From contig JAJEFA010000007.1 in NCBI GenBank assembly GCA_022820725.1, positions 285,215-349,214 on the forward strand: 64,000 bases of DNA, written 5' to 3'. The notes under the pieces are model-generated. The model made no database searches, was not told the origin of the DNA, and saw only the letters and a program-made list of their open reading frames with translations. The stretch's first letter is position 1. Each line of letters opens with the position of its first letter. Source of the DNA: Candidatus Binatia bacterium (GTDB taxonomy: Bacteria; Desulfobacterota; Binatia; Bin18). Shown in pieces: positions 1 to 10,642 of the stretch. Position numbers and translations under genes: made by a program.

Positions 1-1050
1 TTTTGCGCAAGAGGCTTTGACTTCATCGACCACGCCGGGAAAGGTGCAGTCGAAGTGGGGATAGTCCGACCCCCAAATGACACACTCTTCAAGCCCCAAA
101 TCGGCAATGCCACTCAGCGTGCTCTCGTCCGGGTCCATCGAGATAAAGCACTGCTCGCGGAAATGCTCGCTCGGTCGCTTTTTGAGCCACGGGACATAAT
201 GACCCATAGTGTCAAAATGGCTGTCCATGCGGTCCAGCCAATAGCCGAGCCAGCCGACCCCGGACTCTAGGAACGCGACTTTGAGACCGGGAAACTGGGA
301 GAGTACACCGCCACAGATAATGTCCATACAGGCCCCCTGCTGTTCCCAAGGGTGACAGACCATATGGAAAAAGAACGGGTCTTTATAGCGCTCCTGACCC
401 AGGGTCGGCATCTTGGTGCCGAAACTGCCGTGAATGGCAATCGGCACGTCGAGTTCCTGGGCTTCCTGCCAGAGGGGATGATAGGCCGGGTCGTTGAGCC
501 GGCGGCCGTTAAACGGATTGGGGCGAATAAAGACAGCGCGCATCCCGAGTTCTTTCACAACGCGGCGCATTTCGGCAACGGACGCCTCGACATCTTGGAG
601 GGGTAGCGGAGCCACGCCGTAAAAACGCTGCGGGTAGGCTTTGCAGAAGTCGGCCAGCCAGTTGTTATAGGCCCGGCAGGCTGCAGCCGCGACCTGAGGG
701 TTGGTGATGTCGCCGTAGATGAGCCACAGCGTTGGATAGAAAAAGGCGACCTCAATGCCCTCAAGGTCCATGTCTTTGATCCGTTCGTGCGGGTCGTAGC
801 CGCCGGGGACAATCTCGTCCCAGGACATCGTGCGCGCCCGCTGGGCGTCTGACATGCCACCTGGGGTGCAGGCCGCGGCAATCGCCATATTGCGATCACG
901 CCGCAGTTCGCCGTTAATTCTGAGACAGTCGATCCCCTCCGCATCCTTGGCAATCTGAATCACCTGTGCCCGGTAGGCCGGCTCGGTGTATTCTTGCCAA
1001 ACGCTCGGTGGCTCAAGCAGATGTCCGTCTGCGTCAATAATGGTTGCCAT
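1..1050 (-). CDS. Amidohydrolase-2 family metal-dependent hydrolase, 3' end off window
   Basis: Starts at an ATG at 1050, behind a GGAGGGAG-like ribosome site, and runs off the left edge with no stop, so 350 residues are visible. The N-terminus carries the metal-ligand pattern DADGH (residues about 6-10). A central IHGSFG (about residue 205) and a late GSDYPH (about 327-332) match the TIM-barrel amidohydrolase-2 family. Members are decarboxylases or hydrolases of carboxylated or aromatic compounds; the substrate here cannot be told. It is the last visible gene of a leftward group, and a palindromic repeat (1076-1128) lies between it and the preceding lipoprotein gene. The family call is firm; the reaction is open. 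Confidence 0.9.
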   Translation of the reverse strand, partial: MATIIDADGHLLEPPSVWQEYTEPAYRAQVIQIAKDAEGIDCLRINGELRRDRNMAIAAACTPGGMSDAQRARTMSWDEIVPGGYDPHERIKDMDLEGIEVAFFYPTLWLIYGDITNPQVAAAACRAYNNWLADFCKAYPQRFYGVAPLPLQDVEASVAEMRRVVKELGMRAVFIRPNPFNGRRLNDPAYHPLWQEAQELDVPIAIHGSFGTKMPTLGQERYKDPFFFHMVCHPWEQQGACMDIICGGVLSQFPGLKVAFLESGVGWLGYWLDRMDSHFDTMGHYVPWLKKRPSEHFREQCFISMDPDESTLSGIADLGLEECVIWGSDYPHFDCTFPGVVDEVKASCAK

Positions 1051-1075
1051 GACTCCCTCCTATGAGTAATGCGGC

Positions 1076-1128
1076 AAAGAGGACATGTATCCTCCAATAG
1101 ATACGAGATGCTGGATACGTTTCCTCTT
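1076..1128 (-). repeat. Palindromic element, copy A (intergenic)
   Basis: Member of the 53-55 bp palindromic family described in the findings. On the minus strand it reads AAGAGGAAACGTATCC, then a loop with the family core CAGCATC and TTGGAGG, then GGATACATGTCCTCTTT. The arms pair with two mismatches, so this is one of the more diverged copies. It begins four bases after the stop codon of the lipoprotein gene and ends 26 bases before the amidohydrolase start. It could act as a transcript hairpin between the two genes. Confidence 0.8.
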
Positions 1129-1132
1129 GAAG

Positions 1133-1558
1133 CTATTGGGGCGGCTCCGGCGGCAGGACACGCAAATGATTGCTGATCCGCTCGTATGTCCCCCCTTCTT
1201 CTACCAGCCCCTTTAAGGACACCACACAACACTCGTCCTTGTCGCTCAATTCTTGCCAATCAACGGATTGGGGTGGAATGCCGATCTTCACGATGACGGT
1301 ATCGACCGACAGGATAAATTCTTCGAGGGCGGCAAAGATTCTTACCTGCGGCTCCAGCGGAGAAACAACGATTTCCTTGTAGGGCAGAGGCAGGCGTTCC
1401 TCAGGGACGAGCTCATAGTCCAGGGTCACGCGCAGGACATCTTCAGCCGGACGCGTGAGTTCCGCATTCGAAATTTCGACGAGCGGTTTATACACCTCGG
1501 GCTCGGAGCAACCACCCACGAGGACAAGGAGCGGCAAGAGACGGAGCAGTCTGGGCAT
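1133..1558 (-). CDS. Putative lipoprotein, 141 aa, unknown function
   Basis: An ATG at 1558 gives a classic lipoprotein signal: MPRLLR, a hydrophobic stretch LLPLLVLVGG, then a lipobox Cys at about residue 17 (VGGC). The open frame extends 33 codons further upstream, but that extension would bury the signal, so the internal ATG is preferred. The mature part is acidic and mostly beta-like, with two adjacent cysteines in DKDECCVVS near residue 110. I do not recognise a family. The stop codon lies four bases from palindromic repeat copy A. Likely anchored in the outer or inner membrane. Confidence 0.7.
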   Translation of the reverse strand: MPRLLRLLPLLVLVGGCSEPEVYKPLVEISNAELTRPAEDVLRVTLDYELVPEERLPLPYKEIVVSPLEPQVRIFAALEEFILSVDTVIVKIGIPPQSVDWQELSDKDECCVVSLKGLVEEGGTYERISNHLRVLPPEPPQ

Positions 1559-1770
1559 AGGCTTTCCACTTTCGTGCTTGTGCCTTATCACGTGGATGAG
1601 AGGAAGAAAAACCCGCGGCAGGGATTTTAGGGCGGAGGCACTCGGAACACCCAGCAATGACGAACCGAGAAGGCTCCCGCCTCATGCAGAAATGTCAGGG
1701 CAAAGTTCATCAACTGTGATATTAAACATCACATGAGAACTCTCGTTAATCTCTGAGCGGTGGGGGAAAT

Positions 1771-2094
1771 TCATGGATAAGTCTTCTTCAAGAGCCTTGC
1801 AATCCAACACTCCTTTGTCGTTAACATGTGAAAAATAAACATATTTAACAAAGCCAGAAAACGATAGGCATTACGTTTAGAGATACCGTTCAGCTCTCCC
1901 ATATCGTGATTCCAGCGTCGCAAGTGTTTCATCTTTTGTTCTATCTTATCCAATTGCTGTAAAGCTTGGATGAAGGGGAAATTTGCGGTTGCAGGTACTC
2001 GCTTTTTTTGTCCGAGACTATCGGTAGCTTTTGTCTCAGAGATTGCCACTACTGTGACTGCTAGAAATGTTAATAGTAGTAATCGAGTGCACAT
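1771..2094 (-). CDS. Small secreted hypothetical protein, 107 aa
   Basis: Begins at ATG 2094 with AGAGG seven bases upstream. The N-terminus is a Sec-type signal (MCTRLLLLTFLAVTVVAIS followed by a polar stretch). The mature part is basic and contains a possible helix rich in Lys and Gln (LQQLDKIEQKMKHLRRW). A second hydrophobic stretch (FLALLNMFIFHML) precedes a Lys-rich end. No family is recognised. Base composition from about 1700 to 2120 is clearly richer in A and T than the neighbours, which suggests recent acquisition or relaxed selection. It could be a non-functional remnant. Confidence 0.5.
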   Translation of the reverse strand: MCTRLLLLTFLAVTVVAISETKATDSLGQKKRVPATANFPFIQALQQLDKIEQKMKHLRRWNHDMGELNGISKRNAYRFLALLNMFIFHMLTTKECWIARLLKKTYP

Positions 2095-2125
2095 ATAATG
2101 CCTCTGTTACGTATGTTTTCTCGCT

Positions 2126-2944
2126 TCATGGCTTGATTGCCGTCGCGTAGAGTACGTTCGCTTCGACCGCTGCCACGCCATTGGCACGGATAGCGGCGAG
2201 ATTGGCTTTACGAACCTGCTCACGCTCGGCTAGCTCCAACTGCTCAATCGTCCCCCTGTAGCCCGACCCGAGAACGGCAGCCCACCAGTCTTCCGGCGAG
2301 CGAAGAGAATGGACGCCGGTCTCGCTGGCGACCTGTACATTGCGGACGCCGCCCTCTTCCAGCATGGCCCGCAGGGTGGCGGGGTCGGAGATGCGGTCCC
2401 AGGGGTTGAAGCCCTTGTGGAGCTCGGGACGGACCGTAGCAACGGCATCCCAAAATGCCGTGTTGGCAGGCTCAAAGAAACGTGGCCCCCAGGTGGTGAT
2501 AGCGAGCGTTCCCCCCGGAGCGACCATACGCCAGAGTTCCCTGACCGCCCCGGGCATATCGGGAATAAAGAATATGCCAAACACACAGACTACGACATCG
2601 AAGTGGCCGCCGGGCAGACCGAGGTCCAACATATCACCGGCCCGGAACTCTATGTTCTCAATCCCCTGGCGCGCGGCCTTGGTGCGCGCCAGTTCCAATA
2701 GCCTCTCAGCGAGGTCAACTCCGAGCACGGAGCCATGGGGCGCCACTTTTTTCGCTGTGGGGATTGCCGACGCTCCACTGCCGCAGCAGACATCGAGGCA
2801 ATACGCGCCCGACGGCAGGGCGAGCCGGTCGATCGTCCGACGGCCGAAGCGGTCCCAGAACGAGTTGGCGCTCAGATCGTAGGCGTCGGCCGCCACGTTA
2901 TAGGTCCGGGCCGCTTTTGTCTTGGCCTCAATGGGGGTCGGCAT
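2126..2944 (-). CDS. Class I SAM-dependent methyltransferase, 272 aa
   Basis: The SAM-binding motif I LDVCCGSGAS is followed by an acidic motif II end (VLGVDLAERLLELAR) and a motif resembling post-I GDMLDLGLP. The later block FDVVVCVFGIFFIPDMP fits the UbiE/methyltransferase-11 fold. A longer frame starts at 3016 but would overlap the upstream oxidoreductase, so the ATG at 2944 (MPTPIEAKTKAARTYN) is chosen. The substrate is unknown; the C-terminal part resembles small-molecule methylases. It lies 55 bases after the LLM oxidoreductase in the same direction and may be co-transcribed with it. Confidence 0.85.
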   Translation of the reverse strand: MPTPIEAKTKAARTYNVAADAYDLSANSFWDRFGRRTIDRLALPSGAYCLDVCCGSGASAIPTAKKVAPHGSVLGVDLAERLLELARTKAARQGIENIEFRAGDMLDLGLPGGHFDVVVCVFGIFFIPDMPGAVRELWRMVAPGGTLAITTWGPRFFEPANTAFWDAVATVRPELHKGFNPWDRISDPATLRAMLEEGGVRNVQVASETGVHSLRSPEDWWAAVLGSGYRGTIEQLELAEREQVRKANLAAIRANGVAAVEANVLYATAIKP

Positions 2945-2999
2945 AGCTGCGTATTCCCGTTTCTTGTGTGGAGCTATCGGGCAGCCGCGCTCCGCCGAA

Positions 3000-3893
3000 C
3001 TACACGAGCCGCACATCCCGGGCGAACTTTTCCATCATCTTCATCATGTCCGCATACGTCCGGGCGAAATTAAAGAAGGCCAGATACAGATAGCTTGCTC
3101 CGAGTTCCTGGTAGCGGGGGATATCGTCAAGGAGCTCGTCCGGCTTCTTGCCACGTGGGGAGACGCATAGGGTAATCTCGGAAAGGTCGCGACCGGCCTT
3201 TGCCGCTTTTTCTTTGAGTTTCTCCACCCGCTCGGCAAACTCTTGCGGACTGAACACCACAGCAGGCCAGCCGTCGCCGTATTCGACAACACGCCGCAAC
3301 GCCGGGCCGGTATGGCCGCCAATCCAAATGGGCGGATGGGGCTTTTGGACGGGACGCGGCTCACAGCCGACCTCGCTGAACTGGTGAAAGCGACCCGTGA
3401 ACGAGGGGTTTTCGTTGGTCCATAACTCTTTCATGACCGCGATGGTTTCTTCGCTGAGCGGACCGCGGTCGGCAAAGGGTGCATTCAGAATGTTGAATTC
3501 TTCCTCCATCCAGCCGACTCCAACGCCGCAGATGAGTCGCCCGACCGATAGGACATCAAGGGTGGCCAGCGTCTTGGCCGTGACAACGGCGTTGCGATGC
3601 GGCAGCACGAGCACGGCCGTTCCCAACCGAACCTTGTGCGTGCAGGCGGCTACAAAACTCAGCACACTCAGGGGTTCAAGCAGGGGTGCCTGCGGGTCGA
3701 GGGGGAAGGCACCGTTCGGGCTGTAGGGGTAGCGAGAGGCAATTTGCTTCGGCGTAATAATATGATCGGCGACCCAGACAGAATCAAAGCCCAGCGCTTC
3801 GGCAGTTTGGGCCGTGGTCTTGAGGCGGTTGAGGACATCTCCTTGTGCCAGTGGCCCAAGATGGGGGAGAAACGCACCGTACTGCATAGCCAT
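3000..3893 (-). CDS. LLM class F420-dependent-type oxidoreductase, 297 aa
   Basis: A luciferase-like monooxygenase TIM barrel from MAMQYGAFLPHLGP to the C-terminus. Family features include the early ALGFDSVWVADHII block, the LGTAVLVLPHRNAV strand and RLICGVGVGWMEEEF, typical of the TIGR03619-type F420 branch. Cofactor use (F420 or FMN) cannot be proven from sequence alone. These enzymes often act on alcohols, aldehydes or xenobiotics. The start at 3893 is the first Met, and the divergent 154-base gap to the phosphoglycerate-mutase-family gene probably holds its promoter. Confidence 0.88.
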   Translation of the reverse strand: MAMQYGAFLPHLGPLAQGDVLNRLKTTAQTAEALGFDSVWVADHIITPKQIASRYPYSPNGAFPLDPQAPLLEPLSVLSFVAACTHKVRLGTAVLVLPHRNAVVTAKTLATLDVLSVGRLICGVGVGWMEEEFNILNAPFADRGPLSEETIAVMKELWTNENPSFTGRFHQFSEVGCEPRPVQKPHPPIWIGGHTGPALRRVVEYGDGWPAVVFSPQEFAERVEKLKEKAAKAGRDLSEITLCVSPRGKKPDELLDDIPRYQELGASYLYLAFFNFARTYADMMKMMEKFARDVRLV

Positions 3894-4047
3894 CCTCCGC
3901 GGGCAGAAAATCCACCCCCTGCTACCATACCCCCAGGTGAAATGCCAATCGTCTGCTGGGGACGATTCCAGAGAGTATCAGACGGGCGACTCGGGTCTTG
4001 TAGCCATCCCCGCAAGGACATGCTACAGAGCGGTACCGAGGCCAGCC

Positions 4048-4785
4048 ATGCCGAGTGACGTCAGGGATGCAAAGAGTAAACGTGTTCCTCAATACCATGA
4101 AGATGCTGAACACGTTTACTCTTCAGGGAAAGCTGAGGGGGTTCGGGTCCTCCTGGTCCGCCATGGAGAGACTATCTGGAATCAGGAAAACCGCTGGCAG
4201 GGTCAAGCCGATACGCCACTCAGCCAAACGGGCCATAACCAGGCGTGGCAGCTCGCCCGACGCTTCCGGAGTGAAGAACGGTGTATTCGGGCGATTTACA
4301 CCAGCGATCTCCGGCGGGCGCGTGACACTGCAAATATTCTGGGCCGGGCATTAGGCGCCACGCCAGTCGAGGCGACGGCGTGGCGCGAGATGGATATTGG
4401 CACCTGGAGTGGACTGACAACCGCCGAGGTAGCGAGCCGGCACGCCGAGGAATGGGTGCGGCTGCGACAGGGCGAAGACCTGCCGCGCGGCGGAGGCGAA
4501 ACATTTGCCCAGTTTCAAGGCCGCCTCGTGCAATCGAGTCAACAGTTTATCCGAGACCATAGGGGCGAGCAGATTATCGTGGTGACCCACGGGGGCGCGG
4601 TGCGGGCTTTCCTGTTGCACTGTCGTGGTCTGAGCATGAGCCAATTCGGTCAGATTGAAAAAATTGGCAATACCGGCGTCAGCGAAGTCTCCCTCTTTCC
4701 AGGCGGAGCGGCCAAGATTCACATGATTAACAGCACTGCTCATCTCAACGGGGCGGTGCTGTCTGGCGAGACGGTTGACGCCTAA
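4048..4785 (+). CDS. Histidine phosphatase / phosphoglycerate mutase family protein with N-terminal repeat-encoded insert
   Basis: The catalytic RHGE is at residues 38-41 and the second histidine lies in VVTHGGAVR. An acidic block WREMDIGTWSG and a GGGETF region fit the cofactor-dependent PGM/cobalamin-phosphatase (CobC-like) branch; the substrate is unknown. The ATG at 4048 is the last possible ATG before the core. Between it and the core, residues 9-26 (KSKRVP...HVYSS) are encoded by palindromic element copy B, so the protein carries an N-terminal peptide its family lacks. The frame is open further upstream to 3814, but that stretch looks non-coding. A hairpin repeat follows the stop. Confidence 0.85.
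   Translation: MPSDVRDAKSKRVPQYHEDAEHVYSSGKAEGVRVLLVRHGETIWNQENRWQGQADTPLSQTGHNQAWQLARRFRSEERCIRAIYTSDLRRARDTANILGRALGATPVEATAWREMDIGTWSGLTTAEVASRHAEEWVRLRQGEDLPRGGGETFAQFQGRLVQSSQQFIRDHRGEQIIVVTHGGAVRAFLLHCRGLSMSQFGQIEKIGNTGVSEVSLFPGGAAKIHMINSTAHLNGAVLSGETVDA
4071..4123 (-). repeat. Palindromic element, copy B (in frame in a PGM-family gene)
   Basis: Arms AAAGAGTAAACGTGTTC and GAACACGTTTACTCTT pair perfectly over 16 bases; the change to TTC in one arm is matched by GAA in the other. Judged by the loop (CAGCATC on the minus strand), it is inverted relative to the gene. It is still read in the same frame as the ftsQ and ftsA copies, giving K-S-K-R-V-P ... H-V-Y-S-S. Confidence 0.9.
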
Positions 4786-4800
4786 AGCAGAGTCACATGA

Positions 4801-4850
4801 GGGACTAGGAGTTAGAGGCCAGGTTTCTCCAATCCCTAATTCCCAGTCCC
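4801..4850. repeat. Imperfect inverted repeat after the PGM-family gene
   Basis: Arms GGGACTAGGAGTTAG (4801-4815) and CTAATTCCCAGTCCC (4836-4850) pair at 14 of 15 positions, counting one G-U. A 20-base loop lies between them. It is followed by CAACACCCAA, and no T-run is present. It may stabilise or end the upstream transcript. The simple CCAATCCC/CCCAGTCCCC wording resembles dispersed intergenic repeats seen in other bacteria. Confidence 0.6.
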
Positions 4851-4887
4851 CAACACCCAATTTGAGGATAGCTCGCTGTTACATTTT

Positions 4888-8718
<3,831 letters not shown>

Positions 8719-8742
8719 GCTGATACTCGTCGCTCGGGTCGA

Positions 8743-9897
8743 TCATTCAACGGCCGGCCAGCTTGGCAGGAGAACGGCTTCAGCAGCCCGGACACCACTA
8801 CCCAAGGCCAGCGGAACCCCAAACCGACTCAGGGCCATTTCAAGGCTGCTGATGGCCGTAATGACATCAAAAGGGCCGACATACCCAAGGTGAGAAATAC
8901 GTACGATTTTCCCTTTGAGATGGTCCTGCCCACCGGCAAGATCAACACCCATACGGTCGCGCATATAGGTCAGCAACTGCACACCATCAACGGCGGGTGG
9001 AAGCCACACGCCGGTTGCGGCCGGGCTGGGATGGCTCTCGGCCAAGAGATGTAGACCCAGGGCGCGCACGGCGGCATGAGTCGCGGTCATCAACAGAGTG
9101 TGGCGGGCCCAGACCTGTTCGAGCCCTTCTGCCTGGAGTTGTTGGAGTGCCTCGTGTAGACCGCTGATCAGAGAAATGGCCGGAGTGTAGGCAGTAGTAT
9201 GTTTGGCCTGTTCCGTACGTTCTTTTTGCAGATCAAAGTAGAAACGTGGCAGCTGGGCCCGTTCCGTGTGCTGCCAGGCTTTCGGACTGAGGGCGATAAA
9301 CGCCAGCCCTGGGGGCAGCATCAGGGCCTTTTGTGATCCGGTGATGAGCACATCAATCCCGGAGCGGTCCATGGGCATATCGGTTGCGCCAACCGCCGTA
9401 ATGCCATCAACAATGAGCAGGGTCTCAGCGTCCCGCGTCAGGGCGGCAATCTCTTGGACCGGGTGAAGAGCCGTTGTCGAAGTTTCACTGGCCTGCATCA
9501 GAATAGCCTTGGCTTTGGGCTGATGCCGCAGTGCCTTGGCGACCGCCTCAACTGTCACAGCCTGCCCCCATTCGACCGCAATCTCTTCGGTTTGCACGCC
9601 AAACGCCGCGCAGATTTTCAGCCAGCGTTCACCGAATTTCCCACCATTGACCACAATGACACGGTCTCCGGGCGAACAGGTATTCGTAATGGCCGCTTCC
9701 ATCGCCCCGGAGCCCGAGGCCGCCAGGATGAGTACGTCCTGGGCGGTTTGGAACAGCCATTGGAGACCGCGCTGTACCTCGGCAAAGAGTTGGCTGAATT
9801 CAGGGGTCCGATGATGAATGAGGGGCTGCGACATCCGCAGCAAAACGTCAGGCGGCACTTGAGTCGGCCCCGGAGTGAGTAAATATCGCTTTAACAT
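8743..9897 (-). CDS. Class V aminotransferase, probable phosphoserine/serine-glyoxylate type
   Basis: A PLP enzyme of 384 residues. MLKRYLLTPGPTQVPPDV is the typical opening of the alanine/serine-glyoxylate and small phosphoserine aminotransferase group, and ITGSQKALMLPPG holds the PLP lysine. LIVDGITAVGATD contains the PLP-nitrogen Asp. Location directly upstream of serA (24 bases) argues for 3-phosphohydroxypyruvate transamination in serine synthesis; alanine-glyoxylate or serine-pyruvate activity is the alternative. An ATG at 9897 is preferred to an in-frame GTG at 9909. A terminator-like hairpin lies only 23 bases upstream of the start, which suggests leader control of the operon. Confidence 0.88.
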   Translation of the reverse strand: MLKRYLLTPGPTQVPPDVLLRMSQPLIHHRTPEFSQLFAEVQRGLQWLFQTAQDVLILAASGSGAMEAAITNTCSPGDRVIVVNGGKFGERWLKICAAFGVQTEEIAVEWGQAVTVEAVAKALRHQPKAKAILMQASETSTTALHPVQEIAALTRDAETLLIVDGITAVGATDMPMDRSGIDVLITGSQKALMLPPGLAFIALSPKAWQHTERAQLPRFYFDLQKERTEQAKHTTAYTPAISLISGLHEALQQLQAEGLEQVWARHTLLMTATHAAVRALGLHLLAESHPSPAATGVWLPPAVDGVQLLTYMRDRMGVDLAGGQDHLKGKIVRISHLGYVGPFDVITAISSLEMALSRFGVPLALGSGVRAAEAVLLPSWPAVE

Positions 9898-9920
9898 CGG
9901 CCTGCCCACGCTACACGCAT

Positions 9921-9954
9921 AAAAAAGCCCGGATGGGCTCCCCGTATCCAGGCT
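9921..9954 (-). terminator. Intrinsic terminator-like hairpin in the leader of the serine operon
   Basis: On the minus strand AGCCTGGAT pairs with ATCCGGGCT over 9 bp (one G-U), with an 11-base loop, followed at once by TTTTTT. No minus-strand gene lies upstream; the next gene is the divergent mraZ. The terminator would therefore act inside the aminotransferase-serA-purA leader, as an attenuator. The inner GGGGAGCCC could take part in an alternative fold. Confidence 0.6.
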
Positions 9955-9986
9955 ATCAGCTCTCCCTCCCTCCTTGGTAAAGACAT

Positions 9987-10015
9987 GATGTATCGAAGCC
10001 GTGAGGCAGAGTCAA
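9987..10015 (-). promoter_or_regulatory. Candidate sigma70-type promoter for the serine operon
   Basis: Minus strand TTGACT (10015-10010), a 17-base spacer, then TACATC (9992-9987). Transcription would start near 9980, giving a leader of about 80 bases that contains the terminator-like hairpin at 9954-9921. The -10 box matches only four of six consensus bases, so this is tentative. Confidence 0.4.
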
Positions 10016-10073
10016 TGCTCCTGCCGGACCCTCTTATCCGCGCCTAACCTGCCTAAAAGTCTTTGGTTTTCGC

Positions 10074-10102
10074 TTGACACGAAAAATGGCGCATACTATA
10101 GT
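10074..10102 (+). promoter_or_regulatory. mraZ: Sigma70-type promoter of the dcw cluster
   Basis: TTGACA (10074-10079), exactly 17 bases, then TATAGT (10097-10102): a near-consensus housekeeping promoter. The expected start is about 10109, inside the MraZ boxes that begin at 10105, so MraZ bound there should block transcription. It is the obvious main promoter for the fifteen-gene cluster. Confidence 0.85.
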
Positions 10103-10104
10103 CG

Positions 10105-10129
10105 TGGGAGAAAGTGGGAGAAAGTGGGG
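10105..10129 (+). promoter_or_regulatory. Three tandem MraZ operator boxes
   Basis: TGGGA at 10105, TGGGA at 10115 and TGGGG at 10125, spaced exactly ten bases apart with the repeated filler GAAAG. This matches the known MraZ operator rule of direct TGGGN repeats on one face of the helix. Lying just after the -10 box and 14 bases before the mraZ start, they imply autorepression of the cluster by its first gene. Confidence 0.88.
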
Positions 10130-10143
10130 ATTAGGATAAATTC

Positions 10144-10614
10144 GTGTTTCGCGGGAGTTTTGAACATACTATTGATGAGAAAGGCAGAGTCAGTATCCCC
10201 TCGAAATTTCGAGAGATATTGGTTGGGCGGAACGATGCTCGCCTGATTGTCACGAAATTTATCTTGGCATCCTTTCGCTGTCTCGATGTGTACCCCTATG
10301 CGGAATGGGAAAGCTTTGAGCAGGACCTGAGGGAAAAACCCCGTTTTGATCAAAACTTCTTAAAAATCGAGACCTTTTATCTCTCGAACGCTCAGGAATG
10401 CCCCGTTGATAAGCAGGGCCGGATTTTGATTCCTCCGCTCCTCAGAGAATATGCCAGTCTGAAGAAGGACGTCATGTTTGCCGCTGCGCTTGAGAAATTT
10501 CGCATATGGGACAAGGCAGTATGGCAAGAATTTAATGAAGAGTCTGAAAAAGATCTTGCTCAAGACCCACGGTTATTCAGTAATTTGAACGCAGGTATGG
10601 CAGCAGACATATAG
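10144..10614 (+). CDS. mraZ: Transcriptional regulator MraZ
   Basis: Two SpoVT/AbrB-like repeats are clear: GSFEHTIDEKGRVSIPSKFR (residues about 4-23) and CPVDKQGRILIPPLLREYA (about 84-102), each with the DxxGR core. Residue count is 156, slightly over the usual 140-150. The start is a GTG at 10144 with AGGATAA upstream. MraZ binds TGGGN boxes as a ring-shaped oligomer and represses the dcw cluster; three such boxes lie just upstream. First gene of the cluster and 28 bases before rsmH. Confidence 0.96.
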   Translation: MFRGSFEHTIDEKGRVSIPSKFREILVGRNDARLIVTKFILASFRCLDVYPYAEWESFEQDLREKPRFDQNFLKIETFYLSNAQECPVDKQGRILIPPLLREYASLKKDVMFAAALEKFRIWDKAVWQEFNEESEKDLAQDPRLFSNLNAGMAADI

Positions 10615-10642
10615 GAACAGGTTCAAGACGAGCAGAGCCCCC

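Noticed and set aside
3814..4047. Upstream extension of the PGM-family frame
   Set aside because: It would overlap the divergent oxidoreductase and its promoter region and shows no homology; ATG 4048 is enough.
4351..4860. Minus-strand frame opposite the PGM-family gene
   Set aside because: Antisense shadow whose start comes from the inverted repeat at 4801-4850.
9898..9960. Leader peptide in the serine operon leader
   Set aside because: No ATG/GTG with a suitable site and no run of serine codons could be found, so only the hairpin is reported.
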